64,000 nt of DNA from Phoronis australis (Eukaryota; Phoronida; Phoronidae), in NCBI GenBank assembly GCA_002633005.1, contig NMRA01000780.1, positions 1-64,000 on the forward strand. The letters are read 5' to 3'. The translations under genes and the position numbers were made by a program. Below the pieces are notes generated by a model. The model was given only the letters and a program-made list of their open reading frames with translations. It searched no databases and was not told where the DNA came from. Of the stretch, positions 12,904 through 24,400 are shown piece by piece. Positions within the stretch are counted from its first letter, which is position 1. Each line of letters starts with the position of its first letter.

Positions 12904-14600
12904 AAATGTTACTGATGCTCACAGTTCACGTCGAACTTCAGTGCATCTTCGTCCGCACCGAAAACATTTGCTGAACTGAAAGGCTTGTTGAACAGGCTAC
13001 TTTGTTAGTCAGTAAAGGTTGATTTAACTAGGATAATTTCATGGTGTCTGAGCAAAAATAAGAAAAACATCCACTTCTTTCAATATGAGAAATGGGCATG
13101 TTGATCACAACCGGCGATTTGCGTTTAGATTTTGACTCAAACTACGCCAATTAGGATTGTAAAAGCATGCTTTTGATGCCCTGCTGATATAAGTACAGCG
13201 ACTGGTCACCTCCTTGATTGACCACTAAAGAAACTGATTATATTTATTGATCACCAGCTAGCTGAGTCCAGCATAGACAAATGCTCATTTTTTCTTTGCT
13301 TGTGAGGTATGCAAGGAGCAGCTTTTCCAGACAATCGAACAATACTCCAATACTTCTAAGAAATTTTCTGAAATTCCGCAAGTGTACAACAAAATTAATT
13401 TTTTTCTATATGGAAGTCAAGAACTCAACCCAAATGAAAATAAGGTTTTATTCGAAATAGTATCAAAATTTCTTTATAATACTAAATCTCTTTGTGTGAG
13501 TGGATAGAATTGTGTAAATGTGTATGAAAATGATTTATTTACTTTCGTACTCATGTGTCATTGTAATCTTAACAACATTATTTTTAATTTATGTATTTGT
13601 GTAAAATAATTGTATATAGATTTCTTTTTGTTGTATTTGTGTAAAATAATTGTATATAGATTTCTGTGTACTTTTTAACCCAGATATAATGCCTTTTGGC
13701 GCTTTCTGGGTTATGTATACTCATTGTATCGAGGATTTCATAATAAACATTATAAAAAAGTCCAGCATAGACCCGGTATGTATATTGCGTAACAACACTC
13801 TGCAGCATTGGCTTACATGAGTGGTGTAACAATGTTCAACTGAGCCTTACAGTCCTTACATGTATGTGTACATGTGTATCTGCGTTTGTGTGCGTGTGCG
13901 TGCGCGTGCGTGCATGTGCGCGTGGACGTGTGTGTAGGCGCATCAAATGCGAACCAGTGATATGGTTTATAGGTCTTATAATCAGAGAATACGAAATTTT
14001 AAATAAAACAACATTGCAGAAAAAAGACATAAAGGGTATTAAGATATTCGACCGGGTCAAAGGTATCGGTACTGTACATGTTGGAGCCAAATTTGTTCGA
14101 AACGCTATCAAAATTACAGGCAGGTTCTCGACCAATGAATGAGAGACACTGACACTAGCAAAACTTTTCACCGCATCGAGTTGAGGATATTTCGTCCTCA
14201 TCAGCCCAGATCTGACTTTAAGGCATCTATCACAATGCTAACATGGATTGAGTTCCGTAGAGTCACGAATACCCCGCAAGATTCCATCGTGACCACATGC
14301 TTTCCTTGAAGTACTTGATGATAATTCGAGAAGTCCTCTGCTTTTGATGTCTACGCAGCGCAATCCTGTTCTCAGCCCACAGTGTGATTCCGTACCAGAC
14401 CGGTACTACTAGTACAGTGTAGGTGTTATTGAGCCAATCCCAATCAACAAACGGACATTTTAAAACATGCATGTACAGATATAATAATATAAATGCAATC
14501 CAATATCTGGCAGCGGGAGGGCATATGGAAATGCCTTCCTGTCGGCATGCATTAAACTTCTAAGCACAACCAAAGAGCTATACCAGGCGTGCGTTCAGTT
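12904..14600. other. Non-coding stretch with short tandem and simple repeats
   Basis: No gene seen. A 34-bp unit ending ATTGTATATAGATTTCT is tandemly repeated at 13,592-13,625 and 13,632-13,665. A GT/GC-rich simple repeat occupies about 13,865-13,935. At 14,263-14,472 the minus strand has a peptide (VLVVPVWYGITLWAENR, then KQRTSRIIIKY) that weakly resembles the post-catalytic part of a LINE reverse transcriptase. I hold that only as a possibility. Confidence 0.45.
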
Positions 14601-14722
14601 GACGCTAGGACCTACGCTAGGATCTAGCTAAAATCTAGTCAAAGTCACGTGTTCTCATTTGAAATACGGAAATATCTCACGTAATTTCTCGAAGTCTTGC
14701 TTTTTAGCGAGGTCCTAGCGTT
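14601..14722. mobile_element. Short MITE with CGCTAGGACCT inverted ends
   Basis: Ends are GACGCTAGGACCT and AGGTCCTAGCGTTA. The interior shares CACG.GTTCTCATTTGAAAT and ATCTCACGTAAT with two further copies near 21,124-21,252 and 24,415-24,536. Those two are the same locus in the duplicated block. No coding capacity. Confidence 0.55.
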
Positions 14723-15000
14723 ACTGAAAGGGAGGTATGTATAACTCATTGGCACAACAAAGCAATGGTGTGTGCCCGGGGTATAATCCCTGTACTCAAA
14801 CTCGACTCTAACATTGACAAAATGCATTGAACGATTCGAGAGAACATGTAATTCTGTAATAGAGTCATGCAGTATTTTAGGTTAATTTCGAGTATGAGTC
14901 TCAGTAATCCAAACATACCCTGTTCACTGTTGTCCAATTGAATTAATTCGTTAGATGTGAGAGCTGCCCCAGCCACAAAAAAAACTATAACATTCCCTGC

Positions 15001-15098
15001 ATTGTATATACATGTACATTGTATTTACATGTACATTGTATATACATGTACACTGTATATTCATGTACATTGTACATGTATATACATGTACATGTACG
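15001..15098. repeat. TACATGTA minisatellite
   Basis: A degenerate array with a period of about 17-18 bp built on ACATGTACATTGTAT. It lies just downstream of the gene A stop codon. The same palindromic word is scattered across the whole window. Confidence 0.75.
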
Positions 15099-15233
15099 TA
15101 GAGGTAAAATTCACCAAATTTTACAATGAGGTGTCTAGATATGTTTTCCAACTAGCTCAGACGTTTCAATAAATCATGCCAGCGAATATACCTTTGCTGA
15201 AAAACATTTGACGTACTCGACTAATCTATAGAG

Positions 15234-15454
15234 TCATGTGTCAGTGGCCGGTTGTGCCTCCTCGTACTTCAGGCCACCACCGTTGCAAATTTTCGGCTTT
15301 TTACTTCCTCGCCTGATGGCAGTGAACTGTAAGCGCAGGTTCTTTCTACAGTTTGGAAACATTGCGAGGAATTGACGAATCCCTGCGTCCACTATCTCAA
15401 ACAATGAGAGGCACGACGCGCCGACAAATAAGCCCATAGAACCACCGATGTCAC
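15234..15454 (-). CDS. Gene A terminal exon: TM2, selectivity filter and cytoplasmic tail
   Basis: Starts GDIGGSMGLFVGAS after a TTTTTCAAG acceptor, including the DEG/ENaC pore motif and the Gly-Ala-Ser selectivity triplet, then continues the hydrophobic helix (CLSLFEIVDAGI). A basic cytoplasmic tail of about 40 residues (PNCRKNLRLQF, AIRRGSKKPK) ends ...ATDT with TGA at 15,236-15,234. No obvious PDZ-binding C-terminus is seen. Pore residues are intact, so the gene looks functional. Confidence 0.95.
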
Positions 15455-18400
15455 CTTGAAAAACAACAAAAACGAGTGAGTATTTAAAACAATTACCAGA
15501 TATGACCACACCTAAATTCGCCTTACTTGGCTGGCTAAATAATATATCCCTTGCTGCCTGCTGTGATAGACTTCTTTTTCAGTCACCAATTTGGGTCACA
15601 ATCAATACGAACATGTGAAATTGCAATTTTAAAACTGGTCAATCTCAATACATATTTTGAATCGTTGGTGGTCTCAACGTGCTTGTTGGAAATACAAATT
15701 TTCAGAACCCTGTTACGGTAAGGGATATTATGAGAACAATTTCATGAGAGTAGTTCATTTTTTGTTGTTTTTAGCCAGCTAACAGGGCGAAAAGGTATTT
15801 TAGTTCTTTTGCTGTTCTTAAAGAAACATTAGAAGCTCCTTTACTGATTACAATACCTAAATATTGAATGCAGAATTAACAAGCATTAATTGTAGATTAT
15901 TATTTTCAGTTACAGAGATCAGCGAGGGAGACAGACTGACGTGCTGGACAACATTACACAATTTGAATTTAGCTGCAACTTTTGCGAGAATGATCAAATT
16001 TAAAGGGACGCAAAATGATGTCAGTGAACGGAATCGTCCCAAATAGCCACTTTAATACAAAACGTGACAAGTCAAACATGAATAAGTTGAATATCACAAA
16101 GGTAGTGCCTACATGAAGTGGATAGTGAGCTCATCATGTTACAGTGCCAGTTAGTTAAAGACCATCAGGTTCCAAACTAAACAATTGGTAAGTGCACTAG
16201 ACGACAATCTACTGGATACCTGTGTTTCGCGTCCCAGCTGAGGTTACTGACCTTTCTGCGTTTATTCGATTCAGTACCAGCCAACATCTATACTTACTAT
16301 GCTCGTAGCTAAGAACGTTTAAATAGTGAGACTACATAGCAATCGCTCGGCAGCAAGCTGGTTTTCGATGATTTGATAAGCAAAGAAAGTATCGATCGAG
16401 CAACTATATCTCAAGTCAGGGTTCGGAGTCTTATCCGTGTAGCTTGAAATCGAGATGGAGGGTATTTTGGACATTTTTCATGCCTCTTCTATGAGAACTC
16501 GCGATGACTGTCAAATATTTTGTACCTCTGTACTTTTGCTTACGTAGATGACTGTCTAGTCTTGGTTTGATTACCCCGGTATCATAGCTGTAAGTTCGCG
16601 TATGAATCTCTAATTTTGACTGTAGTTCGAGTTTGGTCAAGTGCTGGGACTAGACACACATCTGCGTAAAGCGTAACTAAGGAGAGCAAGGAATAACAGT
16701 TAGCTATCTTCGATTTCTCGTTAAAATAGAACGGAAAATGTGAAATAATTCATTCGATTTCGAGTGCAAATGCTTAAGGCCCGGGGACAGGTTTGACGCT
16801 GATGGCCCTAGCCAGATGACATTTAAGTGGTGGTAAGACAGTTCCGCATAAGGTCAAAAGTTTTGTTCACCCTGAATGCTATCTTTTCGACGTGCGTGTT
16901 TGAGACCAGATTTTTGGAGATGCCAATGTCAATATGCATATAATTTCCGCTAATTCAAAATTGATTTTAATATCACTCTACACGAATGTTCTATTTTTCT
17001 TTCATTGTTGATGTATGAAGTAAAACTTTACCGAAAAGCGAAACCATGTCGTAGGCATTCTGCTGCTTGATGTGTTCATAGCTCAAATCTTGCAGGTAGA
17101 CGTCAACTTGAATTATATTGTTCCTAAAATAGAACGTGGAATTACGTAATACATAATCCACAAAACATTCATTGAATTGGTCTTTAAGTACAAGGTGCGC
17201 ATGCGTTTAATATTGAGAATTTAAAAAACAATGCTTGTCTGATTATCAGATTCAGCTATGGAATAATTTTATATTGTTTCTAAACCATGTTTAAAAGAGT
17301 AGCTTACTTTACAAACGATTCTCCCAGTTCATTTCCTTTCTCAAACGTTTCCATTTCTTCTCGCAGTTCTTTGAATAATTCAGCAAACCGCACGTGTTTG
17401 TCCCCGATCTGTTCGCTAATTTTCGCGCGTTTGCGAATGCGCTGCATTTCCTCCCTGACACTTGCACGCCACACGTCCATATGTTTGTTTAGGTCACGAA
17501 CACTAAAGTCTAGATACCCCAACCACGTGGGCGTTTTATTTATCGTACGATCCACGTGTGACTTGTTCACGCACTCAAAACTCATCAATGTGCTAGTCTC
17601 TTTGCACTCAGAGAAGTTCGCCTCCGAGCTAGCAATATCCGCCTCAGAAGTTAAGTACACGTAAGATAGTGCTCCGTTAGCTTGCCGGTGTAAGGTTTCG
17701 ACGGTGGTGTCCATGTGCCGTTTAAGACTCTCCAAGTTCCATGATATTTGAGAAGAACTCTCTTTCAATTCTTCTATTTTCGTTTCCAATTTCTGCGCAG
17801 CTGATGACAGCTGATCGGTGCGTGTTGCTAAATCCATACGGGAAATATTACCAATGTCATTTAAGTAATTTTGAAACTGCAAAGAAAATTCATCCCACTT
17901 CATCAGGCTTTGTTTTTTTAAAATGTTGCTAGGTTGCCTGAGAGATTTCCTTGTCTCTCGAATCTGGACATACAAATTCTTCGTTAATTGGTCAAGATGC
18001 TGCTTTTCTACTCTCAAGAGATATTTTTTTCGAGTCAGGATATTGTCAAGCATTGCGACTTGAACATCAAATGTTTGTACAATAGAGTCAAACTTCATTC
18101 GTGCACTTCTAATGTCAAGTGCCTCATACCTGCGTGGGTCTAGCGTTCTTATGGTTTTATAGTAAAGGGTGAGTAACGCGTGTAGTTGTGATGAAACTTG
18201 TGTCACCTTTTTGCTTTCGTTCGGTTCCATGAGAATGTTCGGGTACCTCCCATGTCCATTACTTTCTGCGGGAAGCGACAGGAGAGGACAAACGAAGGCC
18301 AGTGTCGTGATTGACTCATTCAGAGTTTTCAGCAATTTCAAGTGTTCCACAACAGCGACATTTTGTCGGCCTATTTCGGATTCTAGCAAAGCTGCACTCC

Positions 18401-21400
18401 ATTCGTTCGTAGATGTCGTCCCACGATTGTACGCCAAGCCATAAGTAATCATATTGTCGTACTGAAGTGAACTTCTGACTTTGGTTGCAAGCAAATTCAA
18501 GCATGACTTAACATTAATCAAATTGTCCTCTGTTTCTTCAATAACTTTTGAGTGATATTTTAAAAAGGGAGTCAACGATGTATTGAGTTGAGCCACATCA
18601 TTTTCCAGAGATCGGAGGTTTTGCTTTATGTTATCATAAGATGTGTTGAGTTCCTTGATTCCCTTTTCAACTCGTCTCGAGAACATTCTGTCTTTCCTTA
18701 CTTGCTCTACGTCAACTCGCTGTGCTATTTCCCGCGCTTTCCTGTAGTTCAAAGCAATTTCTGGCGTAAAATGAAATTCACTGTGTGACGTCATTTGGGC
18801 GAGACTAACTTGAGGCTCAACAACAATACGTGAGCATGGTAGAGGACACAAGTCTGTATCGTTCCTGGGTTTTTGCACCCCATCATGAACTACAAAAAAA
18901 TGACAAGGACATGCTTCATGGTAGTGGTACGCTTGCCATCAATAGTGGCATCACAACTCCTATAAGAATACAATGTATCTGACGATATGTCGATAATAGG
19001 GCCGTTCCGGATTACACAGCGACTCTCGAATGTCGGTGTGTTCACCCACAATGCCGTAAACATCCACCAGGCACATTTGCTGTCTCGTTTTGGTGCCACT
19101 GGAGTTTCACATATTATTTGTTGTTGTCTGATTCTTAACAAATTTTTCTCGATTGCGTTACTTTATTCGTCCTTCCAAAACAAACGAAGTGATTCCTGCT
19201 GTGCAGTGGGCTACACTTCGGCGTGGGAAAGTTTGATAAACTGGATAAATACCCGCGGATGCGTGACCTGAAATTCTTCGCGTTCCCGACATCAATGAGA
19301 GATACGAAAATGTGCCTGATTTCCAAAACAAAGTCACGCGCTTTCTTATCTTAGGCAGAAAGGAGAGTTCTATCGCGGTGTAATACGGGACGGCCCTAGT
19401 AGTCTGTGCCCGTTTGAAGACTGTAATAAAGTGTTCTCACTTGAGTAAAGACTTCGGAGAACAATACCGAAAATTATGGGAATTAATGTGCTATACCGCC
19501 ATGTCAAAGAAATTGAACCACTAGCCATTTCAGAACAAAAATTATTGGTTACTAAACTGAATACGGATTTTAACAAGAGGTGAAATGTTGTAACAAATCA
19601 ACTCACTGTCGCGTGCCGCTTTTGCCCATAGCTTCAGTAGGGTAGGCAGTGGACAGATAGGTACTTAAAAGAGAAGGTACAACTGAAATTAATGTCATGA
19701 CAGTCAATGAACACAATTGCCATCATTGGCATCATCGTCACCGTCGTCATCACTGTTGGCGACACCGTCGTCGCCCTGGGAGTCAGATGTCCAAAGTAAA
19801 ACGTATCTAATTACATGAAACCAAGGTAATCGTTTCCACTTGAATATTTTGTATCAACAAACCCATAGTAGCAACAGGAGCATGTGCGAATCAATGATTC
19901 TCGAAGTGTTTAAAAAAAGCGTTCTTAAAATGAATTATTGCATTTTTTTAGGCTTTAAGAACAAAAAAACTAAGCAAGCACTTATTTTGGCGAAATAATT
20001 AAAGAATTTTAAATTTCAAAACAAAATTGATGATCTTTTGGTTTCTCGCCACGTGATATCATGAGTGGAAGACGTTGATCAGTTGACAGCATAAAAGAAA
20101 TGGCGGATAGTACTGATTTTGTAAGTTACGAAGAACCATAGCACGAGCTTTGACGAGTATTATGAAGACGGATGTGAAGAAGGGGGTGAAGACGACACTC
20201 AGGGGAAATAGGTAATGAGTTAGACCTCACCACATCAGCAAACTTGTGTGTCTGTGGCTGTGCAAGTTCGGCGAATGAAGCCGCGTCGGAGTATAGATTA
20301 CTTAGTCCGCGGACCGTCCTGATTTCAGAGTGGTAAATAAAGTCTTTTATTGAATGATAATTCAATTTTCAACCACTTCATTGTAGAGTGATACATGTAT
20401 GTGTCTCGAACTGTAAATCTAACCTAAGTTTTTACCCTTGCTGTCAAATCCAGTCGCGAATAACTGACACTGATTTCATTTCATTTCATTTCATATTGTC
20501 TGTCTGATTGCTATTACATCATCCTCCACGCATGCATATTTCAATAACACTCAGTCAAAATTAGCGTTCAAGACCACTACGACTTGCTGGCGGCGCACAT
20601 GTAGATCAGACAATGGCGGAGACCGGATCTACTAATTTCTTATGTTTGCATATGTTTTCTGATTAAAAGTACACACATTGAAGAGGACATACATGTATTA
20701 AACATTGTCGGTAATCGAATTCAACGATTTATGAACATGATGTGAAGGATTTAAGAGAAATAGGAACCAGATGTGAATCCTAAAATTTGGCCACGTCTCT
20801 GTAATAGGTACTCCTCTCATTCTAGGGTATTTACCCACAAAACATCACGCACCTCAAGTACCCATTCTGCTACAGCACATTCAAATGTATTAATCCTTAT
20901 AAGATTCTACTTATTATGCCATGCAACACAGTTTATTGTAACATTGCATTTTGAGTTGCACTGCTCTCACCCAAAAATGCAAAATTGCAGATAGGGTAAA
21001 TATAAATATAAGTGGAGGACGCGCAGCGTATGTCTCTTCTTAATCAACAGAGGAGTGTGACATTTTGAAAAGTAGGTCACCCAATGTCGTGAAAGATGAG
21101 GGTTAAATCTAGGATAGAGTTCAATAGCTGTCTCGCCTCTAGAAAATCTAGCCAAAATCACGAGTTCTCATTTGAAATGCACGTCAATATCTCACGTAAT
21201 CTCAGTTGCGAAGTCTTGGTTTTACATGTAACTAGGCCCTAGCATAGGACTACGGACAAAATGTCGTCTTATTTAAAGTTGAGTGCATTTTCGAGCATGT
21301 ATATTACCAGATCACTACCAGATCATTTGACCGTTTAAGCTTGGCAATAATGAAACACTCACAGCACACGATCGTGTCTAAATTTTAAGGGTAAACAAGC

Positions 21401-24400
21401 ATTCCACTCACAAAAGTAGTGTGAAATTAAGTTAACCGCAGTCGAAACCTGGCTATCACTGCAAATGAGATTGAGCTACTTCATGTTTGAAATTGAAACC
21501 TATGTAAGCTTACAAGGTTAAAAAATCTATTCGCCTTTTTGAGGTTTAGCAAGAGTTGTTGAATTACGGTATCACCGTCCATATTTCTTACCTTCGTTTT
21601 TTCCGTCGCCCATGTACGCATAGCGGCATCCGTGCGTATCCTTTCTCATTTCTTCCAATTTGCGGTTGATTTTGCAGGCAGGGATAGAATAATAGTGGTA
21701 GTACTTCAGTTTTTGGTTTCTCTTGCACTTTCCGTGAGGGGGCTCAATGTTAGTCATCTGTGGTAATAAATTGATATATTTTCCGTAACAGTGGATTGGA
21801 CTGCGCCATAAGTTTAGATAAGTTGCAACACACCGGTGTAAGTGAGTGTCCCTCTGAATATCGTGTCCGCCCTTCATGTATTTGAATGAAATATCTCGGC
21901 TTTCAATGAATCGTTACGTAGCGTTGGAATATGTAGTACTACACGTTTGTGATTCCCAACTGTCTGCTCCAATGCCGTATATAATGCGCGTATTTAGGTC
22001 CGTGTGCCAATTGCCGTCGCTGTTCCAGCATCAGCAACCATTTTAGTGAGAAAAGCGGGTTAAAAGTGATGGCTCGGATGTAGGGCGTTTCCTATTTATT
22101 GTTCAAGATTAAACTTCCTCAACTATTTTTGATGAGAAATATGAACAATCTTGCGACTGATATAGGCTTTTAAGATACGCTTAGAAGTAATGAGTGTACA
22201 TTGCAACCCAGTTTTAACCGCTTCAGTTGTTTTTTCAGTCGAACATTGTTGGCTTTATCACTGATTTTCCTTGAATAAAAGTATACTAAACCCAGTTTTG
22301 ATGAGTTCAACCACATCCTGGTAATATCACGTACATCATTGTCGTCAATCTTAAAATATAGAAGCAGGATGCACCTTAAACCTCAATACTCCCTACAATG
22401 TCACAGATAGTACATGTATATAATGTAGTTCTGGCGAGGTGGTCTTTCCCCACAGTTGCCAGGTAATTCACTAAAAGCGTATGAAAAGCTATGTACATGT
22501 AAATAAAAAATGCTGGTTAGAGAAAAAAATTCCATCATCGGGTGACACTTCATTCCTTTACATAAATGGTTGACGATTTCACAAAAAAGGAAAAAAATAG
22601 TCAAATGATACCTTCGTTTGGTCCCCTTACGTGGGTGGAAAACGATATAAATAAGAGCCGGAAAGGGGTGTCCTCCAAAAGATTAGCAAGTTCAAAATCA
22701 GAATGGGATTTTTCACCTCTGTTACATGTTTCGCTGGGTCTCTTTTCTCGACTGCACTCTGCCCCACATCTACATGTATGCCGATCATTGGCTCCATCTG
22801 ACGTTTNGAAATTGAACCACTAGCCATTTCAGAACAAAAATTATTGGTTACTAAACTGAATACGGATTTTAACAAGAGGTGAAATGTTGTAACAAATCAA
22901 CTCACTGTCGCGTGCCGCTTTTGCCCATAGCTTCAGTAGGGTAGGCAGTGGACAGATAGGTACTTAAAAGAGAAGGTACAACTGAAATTAATGTCATGAC
23001 AGTCAATGAACACAATTGCCATCATTGGCATCATCGTCACCGTCGTCATCACTGTTGGCGACACCGTCGTCGCCCTGGGAGTCAGATGTCCAAAGTAAAA
23101 CGTATCTAATTACATGAAACCAAGGTAATCGTTTCCACTTGAATATTTTGTATCAACAAACCCATAGTAGCAACAGGAGCATGTGCGAATCAATGATTCT
23201 CGAAGTGTTTAAAAAAAGCGTTCTTAAAATGAATTATTGCATTTTTTTAGGCTTTAAGAACAAAAAAACTAAGCAAGCACTTATTTTGGCGAAATAATTA
23301 AAGAATTTTAAATTTCAAAACAAAATTGATGATCTTTTGGTTTCTCGCCACGTGATATCATGAGTGGAAGACGTTGATCAGTTGACAGCATAAAAGAAAT
23401 GGCGGATAGTACTGATTTTGTAAGTTACGAAGAACCATAGCACGAGCTTTGACGAGTATTATGAAGACGGATGTGAAGAAGGGGGTGAAGACGACACTCA
23501 GGGGAAATAGGTAATGAGTTAGACCTCACCACATCAGCAAACTTGTGTGTCTGTGGCTGTGCAAGTTCGGCGAATGAAGCCGCGTCGGAGTATAGATTAC
23601 TTAGTCCGCGGACCGTCCTGATTTCAGAGTGGTAAATAAAGTCTTTTATTGAATGATAATTCAATTTTCAACCACTTCATTGTAGAGTGATACATGTATG
23701 TGTCTCGAACTGTAAATCTAACCTAAGTTTTTACCCTTGCTGTCAAATCCAGTCGCGAATAACGGACACTGATTTCATTTCATTTCATTTCATATTGTCT
23801 GTCTGATTGCTATTACATCATCCTCCACGCATGCATATTTCAATAACACTCAGTCAAAATTAGCGTTCAAGACCACTACGACTTGCTGGTGGCGCACATG
23901 TAGATCAGACAATGGCGGAGACCGGATCTACTAATTTTTTATTTGTTTTCTGATTAAAAGTACACACATTGAAGAGGACATACATGTATTAAACATTGTC
24001 GGTAATCGAGTTCAACGATTTATGAACATGATTTGAAGGATTTAAGAGTAATAGGAACCAGTTGTGAATCCTAAAATTTGGCCACGTCTCTGGAATAGGT
24101 ACTCCTCTCATTCTAGGGTATTTACCCACAAAACAGCACGCACCTCAAGTACCCATTCTGCTACAGCACATTCAAATGTATTAATCCTTGTAAGATTCTA
24201 ATTATTATGCCATGCAACACAGTTTATTGTAACATTGCATTTTGAGTTGCAATGCTCTCACCCAAAAATGCAAAATTGCAGATAGGGTAAATATAAATAT
24301 AAGTGGAGGACGCGCAGCGTATGTCTCTTCTTAATCAACAGAGGAGTGTGACATTTTGAAAAGTAGGTCACGTCGTGAAAGATGAGGGTTAAATCTAGGA

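Larger units (their letters stand above)
19509..22806. repeat. Duplicated block, copy 1 (probable allelic overlap of two contigs)
   Basis: Nearly identical to 22,808-27,705, apart from scattered substitutions, small indels and one 1.6-kb insertion in the other copy. It ends exactly at the single N (22,807), and the second copy starts at the base after it. That is the pattern of two overlapping contig ends, carrying different haplotypes, placed in series. It contains one copy each of the gene A Cys-rich exon and 57-nt microexon. A (TTTCA)n run (about 20,475-20,495) and a CGTCATCATCG-like trinucleotide patch (about 19,720-19,775) are internal. Confidence 0.85.

Noticed and set aside
13864-14201. 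Overlapping open frames on both strands at the GT/GC-rich repeat
   Set aside because: Products of simple-sequence DNA. Low-complexity Cys/Val/Arg and His/Thr peptides without any motif.
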